From Asticcacaulis sp. SL142 (GTDB lineage: Bacteria; Pseudomonadota; Alphaproteobacteria; Caulobacterales; Caulobacteraceae): 64,000 bases of DNA. Every line of letters begins with the position of its first letter. The first letter of the stretch is position 1. The position numbers and the translations under genes are program-made. Shown one piece after another: positions 26,236 through 35,136 of the stretch. Below the pieces are notes generated by a model. It was not told the origin of the DNA and made no database searches. It worked only from the letters and a program-made list of their open reading frames with translations. The DNA lies in NCBI RefSeq assembly GCF_026625745.1, contig NZ_CP113061.1, positions 2,815,501-2,879,500 on the forward strand, given 5' to 3'.

Positions 26236-29200
26236 TTACTGAACTCGCTTTACGGTGTCGTCTTTAAAAACAACATATATGGCTGGGATAACCAGCACAG
26301 TCAAAAGGGTAGAGGATAGCAGGCCAAACAGTAAGGCGATCGCCAGCCCCTGAAAGATCGGATCGAACAGGATGACACTGGCACCGATTATGGCCGCAAG
26401 CGCGGTCAGCAGGATCGGTTTGAAGCGGGTTGCCCCGGCTTCGAGCAGCACCTCACGCAACGGTCGCTTGCTGCCATTGGCATCGAATTCGGCATGACGG
26501 ATGAAATCGACCAGCAGGATCGAGTTGCGCACGATGATACCGGCCAGGGCTATGAAACCGATCATCGAGGTGGCTGAGAATGGTGCGCCAAACAAGATGT
26601 GCCCAATAACAATCCCGATCAGCGTCAGAGGCACCGGCGTCAGAATGACCAGCGGCAGGCGAAAGTTTTTGAACTGCGCCACCACAAGGATGTAAATGCC
26701 CAGCAGGGCCACACCAAACGCTGCCCCCATGTCGCGGAACGTCACCCAGGTGATTTCCCATTCACCGTCCCATAGTATGGTCGGAACGGTTTCATCCTCG
26801 GGCTGACCGTTCAGGCGAACGACCGGCTTGGGCAGGCGGCCCCAGTCTGCGGCGTCAATGGCGTCATTGACTGCACCCAGACCGTAAATCGGGGCCTCGT
26901 AGCGCCCGGCCAGTTCAGCCATGATCATGTCGGCATCGCGGCCATCGCGGCGGTAATAGGCGGTTGAGCCTTGGGTCGTTTCAAAGCTTGCCACCTCATT
27001 CAGGGCCACCAGTCGTCCGCCCGACGTAGCCACCGGCATGGCTTTCAGGGTTTCGTTCAAATAACGGGCATTTTGTGGCAGGCGCAGTGCGATATCCAGC
27101 GGTTCGCGACCTTCGCCGGAACGGCTGGCCTGATGGGCATAGCCCAGCACCTGACCATTCATCAACGTGTTTACCGAGGCGTAGAGTTCAGCTTCCGATA
27201 TTTTCAGGCTTTCCAGTCGCGTGCGATCCGGCACCAGACTAAGACCGGGGCGCGGCAGGCCGTAGCTGTCATCAACATCGACGATGAAATCGATGCTATG
27301 GAAAATACCTTTCAGCTTCTCGGCGACGGCGCGACGGGTGACCGCGTCAGGGCCGTAAACCTCGGCCAGCAGGGTCGCCATGACCGGCGGGCCGGGTGGG
27401 GCTTCGACCACCTTGAGGACTCCGCCCGCCGGGAGTTTAAGGGCTTTCAGCCGTTCGCGCAGGTCGAGGGCAATGGCATGGCTGGCGCGTGAACGCTCGT
27501 GTTTGGGGGCCAGCAGGACGTTCAAATCCCCCTGTTCAGGTCGCGCACGCAGATAATAGTGACGCACTAGACCGTTGAAGTTGAACGGCGTGGCCGTGCC
27601 GGCATAGGCATCAATCGCTTCAACCTCTTTCAGGCCCGATGTAATACGCGCCGCTTCGGCCAGAACGCGCTCGGTCATTTCAAGTGACGTGCCTTCGGGC
27701 AGGTCGGCGATAACCTGAAGTTCGGATTTATTGTCAAAGGGCAGCAGTTTGACGGTGACGACCTTAAAGCCGAACAGGCTCATGGACACGAGGGTGGCGA
27801 TGCCGACGGCGATCAGGAAGGTCCAGGCGCTTTTGCGGGTCGCGATAACCTTTGACGCGACCCGGCGATACACGGCGCCGATAAAGCCCTCATGGTCGTG
27901 ATGCTCCTGTGCGTGGGTTTTACGGGCAAAGCGGATCATCAGCCACGGGGCCAAAATAACCGCGACAAAGAAGGAAAATACCATGGCGGCTGAGGCATTG
28001 ACCGGAATCGGCGCCATATAGGGGCCCATCATGCCAGAGACAAACAGCATCGGCAGAAGGGCTGCCACGACGGTTAGGGTCGCGACGATGGTTGGATTGC
28101 CGACCTCTGCCACGGCTTCGATCGTCGCCTGTACGCGGGTACGACCGTCCCCCATACCCCAATGCCGCGCTATATTTTCGATCATGACAATGGCATCATC
28201 GACCAGAATGCCGATGGAAAAGATCAGGGCAAACAGGCTGACACGGTTGATGGTGAAGCCCATCAGGTTTGAGGCGAACATCGTCAACAGAATGGTGGTC
28301 GGAATGACGACCGCTGTCACCCCGGCCTCGCGCCAGCCGATGGTAAAGCCGATCAGAATGACGATCGATACGGTCGCGAGGCCCAAGTGAAACAGCAGTT
28401 CATTGGCTTTTTCGTTGGCGGTTTCACCGTAGTCGCGGGTGATCGACACCTGAACGCTGTCGGGTATCAGCGTCCCCTGAAGGGCGTCGAGGCGCGCATG
28501 TATGGCGTGCGACACCTCCACGGCGTTGGCCCCCTGACGCTTGGCCACGGCCAGAGACACAGCGGGCGCTGCGCTCAGGCCATCCTTTGTCATCTGATAG
28601 CGCATGACGCGGGCCTGAGTTTCGCGCGGGGCCTGAAGCACCGTGGCCACATCGCGCACGAAGACCGTCTGACCTGTGACCGAGGTGACGCTGATCTGAC
28701 CTATTTCAGTTGTGGAATTCAAAGACCTGCCGGCGTGGACGTCGAGTGACTGCCCACCGTCGCGCACGGAGCCTGCGGGCAGGGTTTGGTTAGCCGACTG
28801 TATGGCCGCAGACAAAGCCTGAAGGCTGACCCCGTGCAGGCTCATGCGCGAAGGGTCGGGCTCGATACGGATTTCGTCCGGTCGGCCACCCGTGATGAAG
28901 GTCAGACCGACATTGTCGACCTTGGCCACCTCGCTCTTCAGCTTGAGTGCCAGGTTATAGAGGGCCACATCGTCGATGCGTGTCCCCAGTGAGGGTTTGG
29001 GCGAGAGCGTGATCACCATGCCCGGCACATCGTTGATGCCGCGTGTTGAAATCAGGGGTTCGGGTATGCCCTTGGGCAGGCGATCGTAGTTGGCGCGCAC
29101 CTTTTCGTGAATTCTGACCGCGGCTGTATCGGGATCGGTGCCGACCTTGAACCGGGCGGTCACCATGATGCTATCGTCTTCGATGAAGCTGTAGACGTGA

Positions 29201-29469
29201 TCGACGTCATTGACGCTTTTGACGATGGTTTCGAGCGGCTTGGCAATCAGTTCCTTGGCGTCATTGGCTTTCAAACCTGCCGCCTGAACGATGATATCGA
29301 CCATGGGTACGGATATCTGCGGTTCTTCTTCGCGCGGGATGGACATGACCGCCATCACGCCCACGAAAATCGCCACCAGCAGCGCCAGAGGGGTAAGGGG
29401 AGAATGCAGCGCAGCTTTTGTCAGCCGTCCGGACAGGCCCAGATTAACCTCGGGTTTTACGTCGTTCAT
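26236..29469 (-). CDS. RND efflux transporter, inner-membrane permease
   Basis: A proton-driven efflux pump subunit of 1077 aa with the duplicated RND architecture: a membrane segment at about residues 25-45, two large periplasmic loops, and two blocks of membrane helices. The conserved helix-4 acidic pair is in GILVDDAIVMIENIARHW, and the C-terminal repeat signature is GIIVRNSILLVDFIRHA. It overlaps the adaptor gene by four bases. Substrate cannot be read from sequence; the operon with rhodanese and a two-cysteine ArsR suggests sulfur-related or electrophile stress. No outer-membrane channel gene is nearby. Confidence 0.93.
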   Translation of the reverse strand: MNDVKPEVNLGLSGRLTKAALHSPLTPLALLVAIFVGVMAVMSIPREEEPQISVPMVDIIVQAAGLKANDAKELIAKPLETIVKSVNDVDHVYSFIEDDSIMVTARFKVGTDPDTAAVRIHEKVRANYDRLPKGIPEPLISTRGINDVPGMVITLSPKPSLGTRIDDVALYNLALKLKSEVAKVDNVGLTFITGGRPDEIRIEPDPSRMSLHGVSLQALSAAIQSANQTLPAGSVRDGGQSLDVHAGRSLNSTTEIGQISVTSVTGQTVFVRDVATVLQAPRETQARVMRYQMTKDGLSAAPAVSLAVAKRQGANAVEVSHAIHARLDALQGTLIPDSVQVSITRDYGETANEKANELLFHLGLATVSIVILIGFTIGWREAGVTAVVIPTTILLTMFASNLMGFTINRVSLFALIFSIGILVDDAIVMIENIARHWGMGDGRTRVQATIEAVAEVGNPTIVATLTVVAALLPMLFVSGMMGPYMAPIPVNASAAMVFSFFVAVILAPWLMIRFARKTHAQEHHDHEGFIGAVYRRVASKVIATRKSAWTFLIAVGIATLVSMSLFGFKVVTVKLLPFDNKSELQVIADLPEGTSLEMTERVLAEAARITSGLKEVEAIDAYAGTATPFNFNGLVRHYYLRARPEQGDLNVLLAPKHERSRASHAIALDLRERLKALKLPAGGVLKVVEAPPGPPVMATLLAEVYGPDAVTRRAVAEKLKGIFHSIDFIVDVDDSYGLPRPGLSLVPDRTRLESLKISEAELYASVNTLMNGQVLGYAHQASRSGEGREPLDIALRLPQNARYLNETLKAMPVATSGGRLVALNEVASFETTQGSTAYYRRDGRDADMIMAELAGRYEAPIYGLGAVNDAIDAADWGRLPKPVVRLNGQPEDETVPTILWDGEWEITWVTFRDMGAAFGVALLGIYILVVAQFKNFRLPLVILTPVPLTLIGIVIGHILFGAPFSATSMIGFIALAGIIVRNSILLVDFIRHAEFDANGSKRPLREVLLEAGATRFKPILLTALAAIIGASVILFDPIFQGLAIALLFGLLSSTLLTVLVIPAIYVVFKDDTVKRVQ

Positions 29470-30452
29470 TTTGAAACTCCGTAAGGGGCCAGGGTGTCGC
29501 CGTCTCTGAGGCCGCTCAGGATTTCCACGCTTTGGCCATCAAGGGGGGCGGTCTGGACGGGTATATCGCTAACGCTTTTGTTGGCGGCCACCAGACGCAC
29601 ATAATCAAGGCCATAACGCGTGGTGACATAGCTTAGGGGCACCTTGATGCCTGTGCGCTGGCCGAGGCTTATCGCCGTCACCACGCGCTCACCCAAAAGC
29701 ACGCTGTCCAGCCCTTGAGGGGTGATATCGGCGATGACCTGACCATTATCGATGGCGGGATAGATCTGGCTGACTGTACCGTTGGCGTTAAGGCCGTTGG
29801 CCTCAAGCCGAACGCTTTGGCCAAGCACCAGACTGCGGGCCTGTTGCTCAGGTAGTTGCAACCTGACCACGCGAGGACCGGCGGTGATGGTGGCAATTGA
29901 GGTGCCCGCCATGACGGCGGCCCCGGCCGGTACATCGGCGCGAATGACCTTACCGGAAGTCGGGGCGCGAATAAGGCCTTGAGAGGCAAGGTCTCCGGCC
30001 GCGGCCCGTTGGGCGCGCGCTGACCGTAAGGCCGTTTCGGCCTGTTCCATCCGCGCCTTGGCGTAAATGCCTTTTTCATACAGCGTCTTTACGCGATTGT
30101 AGTCGGCTTCGGCTTGCGCCGCGGTGGCTGCATAGGCGCTGGCTTCAAAGTTCAGGCGTTGATCCTGAATGGTGCCAATGACCTGACCCTTGCTAACGGT
30201 ATCGCCTTCGCGCACGTTCAGGGTGACGAGGACGCCTGAGATGCGCGCCACCGCCTCGCCCATGTCCCGTGTCGTCAGGGTGGCACCTACGCGTTTGATG
30301 TCGTCGATCGGTGCGGTGCGGACGGTCAGGGTTTCACCAGAAACGGTCTGCGGGGCCGCTTTGGGTTGATCCTCGTGCCCGCCTGAGCAGGCTGACAAGA
30401 CCGTAAGTGATGCAAGCGACACAGCGAAAACAAAGGCGCGGGCGCGGGACAT
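29466..30452 (-). CDS. RND efflux periplasmic adaptor (membrane fusion lipoprotein)
   Basis: 328 aa. The lipoprotein signal ends in the lipobox LSAC (Cys22). Then follow a barrel-sandwich/lipoyl half (VLVTLNVREGDTVSKGQVIGTI), a short coiled-coil hairpin (about 95-140), the second lipoyl half (RAPTSGKVIRADVPAGAAVMAG) and beta-barrel and membrane-proximal domains. It joins the RND permease to an outer-membrane channel. It lies 20 bp after rhodanese and overlaps the permease gene. Confidence 0.93.
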   Translation of the reverse strand: MSRARAFVFAVSLASLTVLSACSGGHEDQPKAAPQTVSGETLTVRTAPIDDIKRVGATLTTRDMGEAVARISGVLVTLNVREGDTVSKGQVIGTIQDQRLNFEASAYAATAAQAEADYNRVKTLYEKGIYAKARMEQAETALRSARAQRAAAGDLASQGLIRAPTSGKVIRADVPAGAAVMAGTSIATITAGPRVVRLQLPEQQARSLVLGQSVRLEANGLNANGTVSQIYPAIDNGQVIADITPQGLDSVLLGERVVTAISLGQRTGIKVPLSYVTTRYGLDYVRLVAANKSVSDIPVQTAPLDGQSVEILSGLRDGDTLAPYGVSK

Positions 30453-30472
30453 GGCAGTTTCCTTTATGTGTC

Positions 30473-30811
30473 TCAGCGGGTCGTCGGCAGGCCGGCGGCC
30501 TTCCAGTCATTTAGGCCGCCCTGCATGTGATGGTCGACCCCAAGGCCAAGGTCGCGGCAGGAAATGACCCCCTGAGCGGAGCGGCCACCGGCCAGACATT
30601 GCATAACAAGGGTGCGGCCTTTCGCCTCGGGCAGGGTTTCGGTCTTAAGGCGGGACAGGGGGATGTTGATCGCGCCTTTGATGTGTTCGGCTGCAAATTC
30701 TGAAGGCTCGCGCACATCTATCAGGGTTATTTCGCCCTTTTTCAGGCCCTCCGACACGTCAAGGGGTGTCAGATTAACAATCGGGTTTTGAGATTTGAAC
30801 AGTCCGAACAT
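30473..30811 (-). CDS. Single-domain rhodanese
   Basis: A 112-aa sulfurtransferase with the active-site loop QCLAGGRS and catalytic Cys72, preceded by LIDVREPSEFAAEHIKGAINIPL. It probably carries a persulfide from thiosulfate, glutathione persulfide or a similar donor. The ATG at 30811 follows TTTGGAG; a TTG four codons earlier is less likely. It is first gene of the minus-strand operon with the RND pump and the ArsR repressor, divergent from the SQR-like gene. Confidence 0.92.
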   Translation of the reverse strand: MFGLFKSQNPIVNLTPLDVSEGLKKGEITLIDVREPSEFAAEHIKGAINIPLSRLKTETLPEAKGRTLVMQCLAGGRSAQGVISCRDLGLGVDHHMQGGLNDWKAAGLPTTR

Positions 30812-30833
30812 GACGGTCTCCAAATGAGGGGTT

Positions 30834-30849
30834 GAAATTATATAATTTC
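30834..30849. promoter_or_regulatory. Perfect 16-bp palindrome, candidate ArsR operator
   Basis: GAAATTATATAATTTC is self-complementary over all 16 bases. It lies in the AT-rich 135-bp gap between the rhodanese and the SQR-like genes, where a repressor could control both directions. ArsR proteins typically bind such AT-rich inverted repeats, and the operon encodes one. The site is seen; the pairing of site and regulator is inference. Confidence 0.6.
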
Positions 30850-30946
30850 GTATTTAAGATAATATGCAATTAAAGGCAAGCCCGCCGCACTATTTAAAAT
30901 GAATACCTCACAGGGAGGGGTGGTGCCGGGGTCAGGAGAAACTGCG

Positions 30947-32221
30947 ATGTCGAAGCCGCATATTGTGATTTTGGGTGCAGGATTAGGCGGAACTATTGCC
31001 GCCTTCGAAATTAAGGCGGCTGTCGGCGACAAAGCCGATGTCAGCGTCGTCAATAAGGGCGACACCTTCCACTTTGTACCGTCGAACCCGTGGGTGGCGG
31101 TGAAGTGGCGCACCCGCGAGGCCATCGAGGTCGATTTGAAGCCGGTGTTTAAACGCAAGGGCGTCGCCTTCTATCCGATGGGCGCCAAATCGATAGCGCC
31201 AAAGGACAACAAAATCACCCTGAACAGCGACTTTGATCTATCGTACGACTATCTGGTCATCGCGACCGGGCCGGAACTGGCGTTTGATGAAATCGAGGGG
31301 TTTGGCCCGCAACACTATACCCAGTCAGTCTGTCACGTCGATCATGCCCTTGGGGCTTCCGACGCCTTTGAAGCGTTTGTTCGCGACCCCAAACCTATCG
31401 TGGTCGGCGCCGTGCAGGGGGCATCATGCTTTGGTCCGGCCTATGAATTCGCCTTGATACTCGATACCGAACTGCGGCGACGTAAGGTGCGTGACCGCGT
31501 GCCGATGACCTTTGTGACGCCGGAGCCCTATGTCGGGCATCTGGGGCTTGATGGTGTCGGCGATACCAAGGGGTTGCTGGAGAGCGAAATGCGTCAGCGC
31601 CATATCAAATGGATCACCAATGCCAAGGTCGAAAAGGTCACCGCGGGCCTGATGCACATTGAGGAAGTCAATGACGACGGCTCGACCAAGGCGCGCCATG
31701 AATTACCGTTTGGTTATTCTATGCTGCTGCCGGCGTTCCGGGGCGTCGAAGCGGTCAGGGGTCATGAAGGCCTGACCAATCCGCGTGGCTTTATCCTGAT
31801 CGATAAGCACCAGCGCAACCCGGCCTATCCCAATATTTTTGCGCTTGGGGTCTGTGTGGCGATTGCGCCGACAGGCAAAACGCCCGTGCCCGTTGGTGTG
31901 CCTAAGACCGGCTTTATGATTGAGTCGATGGTCACGGCCATTGCGCGTAATTTTAAAGAGATTCTGGCGGGTAAAGCCCCAACCCATGAAGCGACCTGGA
32001 ACGCTATCTGTCTGGCCGACTTTGGTGATGGCGGCGTGGCCTTCTTTGCCCAGCCGCAGATTCCACCGCGCAACATCAACTGGTCGGCCTCGGGCAAGTG
32101 GGTACATCTCGCCAAGGTGGGCTTTGAAAAATACTTCATCGGCAAGGTTAAGTCCGGAAAGTCCGAACCGTTCTACGAAAAACTCGCGCTCGATCTGATC
32201 GGCGCGCACAAAATCAAGTAA
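30947..32221 (+). CDS. Sulfide:quinone oxidoreductase-like flavoprotein
   Basis: 424 aa with the FAD-binding GxGxxG at VILGAGLGGTIAAFE and the second nucleotide motif YDYLVIATGPE. Three cysteines lie where SQR enzymes hold their redox-active thiols: Cys129 (QSVCHVDH), Cys161 (QGASCFGPAYEF) and Cys303 (LGVCVAIAP). The segment TGKTPVPVGVPKTGFMIESM resembles the quinone-side region. It would oxidise sulfide to a persulfide for the neighbouring rhodanese. The ATG at 30947 follows AGGAG. It heads a plus-strand operon with DUF2892 and AhpD-like genes. Confidence 0.85.
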   Translation: MSKPHIVILGAGLGGTIAAFEIKAAVGDKADVSVVNKGDTFHFVPSNPWVAVKWRTREAIEVDLKPVFKRKGVAFYPMGAKSIAPKDNKITLNSDFDLSYDYLVIATGPELAFDEIEGFGPQHYTQSVCHVDHALGASDAFEAFVRDPKPIVVGAVQGASCFGPAYEFALILDTELRRRKVRDRVPMTFVTPEPYVGHLGLDGVGDTKGLLESEMRQRHIKWITNAKVEKVTAGLMHIEEVNDDGSTKARHELPFGYSMLLPAFRGVEAVRGHEGLTNPRGFILIDKHQRNPAYPNIFALGVCVAIAPTGKTPVPVGVPKTGFMIESMVTAIARNFKEILAGKAPTHEATWNAICLADFGDGGVAFFAQPQIPPRNINWSASGKWVHLAKVGFEKYFIGKVKSGKSEPFYEKLALDLIGAHKIK

Positions 32222-32233
32222 TGGAGATAGAAA

Positions 32234-32437
32234 ATGACGATTGATCGTATGGTTATGGCCTTCGCCGGCCTTGTTGTGCTCATCAGTGTGGCCTTAAGTC
32301 ACTATGTAAACCCGGCCTGGATGTGGCTGACCGTTTTTGTGGGGGCTAACCTCATCCAGGCCAGTTTCACCCGGTTTTGCCCTGCGGCGATGATATTCAA
32401 GGCCCTGGGTGCCAAGTCAGGGGCGGCTTTCAAATGA
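32234..32437 (+). CDS. DUF2892 (YgaP-tail-like) membrane protein
   Basis: 67 aa with two hydrophobic segments (about 5-22 and 26-44) and the motif NLIQASFTRFCPAAMIFKALG, typical of the DUF2892 family that is fused to rhodanese in YgaP and often accompanies sulfide-response genes. It lies 12 bp after the SQR-like gene and shares ATGA with the next gene, so it is part of that operon. Function is not established. Confidence 0.85.
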   Translation: MTIDRMVMAFAGLVVLISVALSHYVNPAWMWLTVFVGANLIQASFTRFCPAAMIFKALGAKSGAAFK

Positions 32438-32781
32438 GCAAATCCTACCCAGACATTACCGCGCGTCTCTCGGCTAACCTGAAGACGCTGCGTAAGGATA
32501 TCCCTGAGACTATGGCGGGCTTTTCGGCCCTGGCCAAGGCGGCCACGGCCGATGGCGCTCTGGACAAAAAGACCAAGGAACTGATTGCCCTGGCGATTGG
32601 CGTTGCCACCCGTTGCGACGGCTGCATCGGGTTTCATACCGAAGCGCTCGTGCGTCTGGGGGCTACCAAGGCTGAGATCGAAGAGACCCTGGGTATGGCC
32701 ATCTATATGGGCGGCGGCCCGTCGCTCATGTACGCCGCCGACGCCGTTCTGGCGTTCGAGCAGTTTTCAGACTCGCAATAA
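32434..32781 (+). CDS. Carboxymuconolactone decarboxylase/AhpD-like protein
   Basis: 115 aa of the AhpD-like fold. The redox motif is Cys61-x-x-Cys64 with His68 (ATRCDGCIGFHTEALVRLG), as in AhpD thiol-disulfide relay proteins. The ATG at 32434 overlaps the DUF2892 stop (ATGA); the frame is open earlier but without support. Its place in the sulfide-type operon suggests a thiol reductant role there. It is distinct from the longer AhpD encoded at 57472. Confidence 0.88.
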   Translation: MSKSYPDITARLSANLKTLRKDIPETMAGFSALAKAATADGALDKKTKELIALAIGVATRCDGCIGFHTEALVRLGATKAEIEETLGMAIYMGGGPSLMYAADAVLAFEQFSDSQ

Positions 32782-32911
32782 TGACCGCCCCCGCTCAAAA
32801 TTGCCGGAATCGTTAGATTTCATTATTTGGGGCTACAGTAGTTGACTGCAATGAAGGGGGATTGTTTTAGATCGTTGTATCTTAATGGAAAATCTTCAAC
32901 ATTAAGCTGAT

Positions 32912-32998
<87 letters not shown>

Positions 32999-33047
32999 AC
33001 TTTATCATTAGGTGCGGCCTCAGGCCTTATCGGCTGAGGAGGCGGAC

Positions 33048-33075
33048 GTTTAACGACAAACTTTTGTGGCGTCAA
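33048..33075 (-). promoter_or_regulatory. Candidate promoter of tRNA-Leu
   Basis: TTGACG (33070-33075) and TTAAAC (33048-33053) are 16 bp apart on the minus strand, 50 bp before the tRNA 5' end. The -10 is only a moderate match. Confidence 0.4.
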
Positions 33076-33199
33076 TGGCTTATGTGACGAATATCCAAAA
33101 CAATTTGTGCATGTTTTGACGGGGGGCTTTCATCAGGCGTTGCGTAAGCGAAAACCTTACGCTAATTGGGGGAGTGTAGCGATTATCCAGGGGTTTCCT

Positions 33200-34156
33200 A
33201 TGGCGGAATTGGTCACGATCTTCGGTGGTTCGGGCTTTGTGGGCAAGCAGGTGGTGCGGGCTCTGGCCAAGCAGGGCTGGCGCATCCGTGTGGCGGTGCG
33301 TAAACCGACCGTGGCCTATGACCTTAAGCCGGCCGGTGACGTGGGCCAGATTCAGGTTGTGCGCTGCGATGTGCGCAAAGAGGCCGATATAGATCGGGCG
33401 CTGGAGGGGGCTACGGCCGTAATCAATCTGGTCGGTATTCTTTATCAGACCGGCGCGCAGACGTTTGATGCTCTGCATCGTCAAGCTTCAGCGACGATTG
33501 CCGAAAAGGCCGCTCATCTGGGTATCAAGCGCTTTGTGCAAATGTCGGCGATTGGTGCCGATGCAAAGTCTTCGTCGAAATATGCCGCCTCAAAAGGGCA
33601 GGCCGAGGCGGCCGTGCTTAAGGCCATTCCGACGGCTACCATCGTGCGGCCCAGCGTGATCTTCGGCCCGCAAGACGGCTTTTTCACCTCGCTGGCCAAT
33701 CAGACCAAGATGTTCCCGTTCATGCCGTCAATCGGTGGCGGCAAGACGAAGTTCCAGCCGGTCTACATCGGTGATGTGGCCCAGGCCTTTGCGACGATCA
33801 TGTCGTCCGATGCGCATTTTGGCAAAACCTATGAACTGGGTGGCCCCAAGGTCTACAGCTTCAATGACGTCGTTAAATATGTCGGTCAGGAAGTTATGGC
33901 GCCCAAGCCGCTGATTTACATGCCGTTCTTTGTGGCCAGTGCCATCGGGATCGGTGGCGATCTGATGGCGGCCTTTGGTCTGCCGCCGCTGGTGACGACC
34001 GATCAGGTGCTGTTGCTGCAAAAGGATAATGTTGTGGGCGCGCAGGCGGCAGGTCTTAAGGCTCTGGGCATAGCGCCGACCGCCGTGGAATCGGTGGTGC
34101 CGGGCTATCTGTGGCGCTTCCGCAAGAACGGCCAGTTTGCCGTAGCCGTCAGCTAA
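33200..34156 (+). CDS. NAD(P)H-binding protein, complex I NDUFA9-like SDR
   Basis: A 318-aa atypical short-chain dehydrogenase: LVTIFGGSGFVGKQVVRALAKQGWRIRVAVRKP forms the Rossmann start, with CDVRKEADIDRALEGATAVINLVGILYQ and the RPSVIFGPQDGFF segment following. Proteins of this family are related to the NDUFA9 accessory subunit of complex I; the bacterial role is not settled. The ATG at 33200 has AGGGG upstream; the longer frame from 33107 is not convincing. A strong terminator follows, shared with convergent uppP. Confidence 0.87.
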   Translation: MAELVTIFGGSGFVGKQVVRALAKQGWRIRVAVRKPTVAYDLKPAGDVGQIQVVRCDVRKEADIDRALEGATAVINLVGILYQTGAQTFDALHRQASATIAEKAAHLGIKRFVQMSAIGADAKSSSKYAASKGQAEAAVLKAIPTATIVRPSVIFGPQDGFFTSLANQTKMFPFMPSIGGGKTKFQPVYIGDVAQAFATIMSSDAHFGKTYELGGPKVYSFNDVVKYVGQEVMAPKPLIYMPFFVASAIGIGGDLMAAFGLPPLVTTDQVLLLQKDNVVGAQAAGLKALGIAPTAVESVVPGYLWRFRKNGQFAVAVS

Positions 34157-34175
34157 GATTGCTGAAGCCTGATTT

Positions 34176-34209
34176 AAAAAGCCCGCTGAGACATCAGCGG
34201 GCTTTTTTA
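34176..34209. terminator. Bidirectional terminator between the NDUFA9-like gene and uppP
   Basis: AAAAGCCCGCTGA and TCAGCGGGCTTTT form a 13-bp stem with a GACA loop and T runs both ways. It ends exactly at the uppP stop codon. Confidence 0.94.
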
Positions 34210-35016
34210 TTATCTGAACACCACGCCGTAGTGCAGCAGGATCAGTCCGGTGATGCCGACCGCCAGCCGCCACAGGGCGAAGACACCGTAGCCATGCTTG
34301 CTAACGAAATCGAGCACCGCGCGCACCACAAACAGGGCCGTTACAAAGGCGGCAATAAAGCCGGTGGCGATCAGCCCTACATCGCTGAAATCCATCTGAT
34401 CATAGGTTTTATAGATGTCGTAGGCAAAAGCACCGGCCATAGTCGGCATGGCCAGAAAGAACGAAAATTCGGCGGCGGCCTTCTTCTCGACCTTCATCAG
34501 CATGGCCCCGATCAGGGTCGAGCCTGAGCGCGACATGCCGGGGATCATGGCCAGGCACTGAAACAGACCAATGGCCAGCGCGGTTTTAACATCCAACCGC
34601 ATGGCGTCGCTATGGGTCGGTGTGGGTGCGAACCGGTCAACCAGCCATAATAATATGCCGCCGATTATCAGGGCGTAGCAAATGGTCTGCGGCGATTCAA
34701 ACAGCACGCCCTTAATAAAGTCATGCAGTAGGACCCCCAGCACCAGCGCCGGCAGAAAGGCGACCAGTATGCTGATGACAAAGCCGCGTGACTGCGGGTT
34801 GGAGGGCAGGGTGGTGACGACGTTCCACAGTCGGTTGAAATAGAGGCTGAGCAAGGCCAGTACGGCCCCCAACTGGATCAGCACTTCAAACGTCTTACCC
34901 GTCGTGCTGAAATTCAGGAAATGGCTGAGCAGCAGTAGGTGGCCTGTAGAGGACACAGGGATATATTCTGTCAGGCCTTCGACAAAGCCCAGCAGCAACG
35001 CGATCAGATAATCCAT
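34210..35016 (-). CDS. uppP: Undecaprenyl-diphosphatase
   Basis: An integral membrane phosphatase recycling undecaprenyl pyrophosphate for peptidoglycan and surface glycan synthesis (BacA/UppP family). 268 aa. Signatures are LLGFVEGLTEYIPVSSTGHLLL at the N-terminus and IPGMSRSGSTLIGAMLM at about 160, with about eight membrane helices. It is convergent with the NDUFA9-like gene and apparently monocistronic. Confidence 0.96.
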   Translation of the reverse strand: MDYLIALLLGFVEGLTEYIPVSSTGHLLLLSHFLNFSTTGKTFEVLIQLGAVLALLSLYFNRLWNVVTTLPSNPQSRGFVISILVAFLPALVLGVLLHDFIKGVLFESPQTICYALIIGGILLWLVDRFAPTPTHSDAMRLDVKTALAIGLFQCLAMIPGMSRSGSTLIGAMLMKVEKKAAAEFSFFLAMPTMAGAFAYDIYKTYDQMDFSDVGLIATGFIAAFVTALFVVRAVLDFVSKHGYGVFALWRLAVGITGLILLHYGVVFR

Positions 35017-35136
35017 AAAACCCTCTTGGAACGCAGCCTAGTGGCTCACAAACACATACGTCTGAACGACCCTAATCTACTGTGCGGGTATGACAAGAGG
35101 GTTAAGCCGCGCGCTGAAATGTTTATATTACGTTTT

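Noticed and set aside
30838-31158. Minus-strand 106-codon frame at the start of the SQR-like gene
   Set aside because: Shadow of the flavoprotein frame, covering the palindromic operator region.
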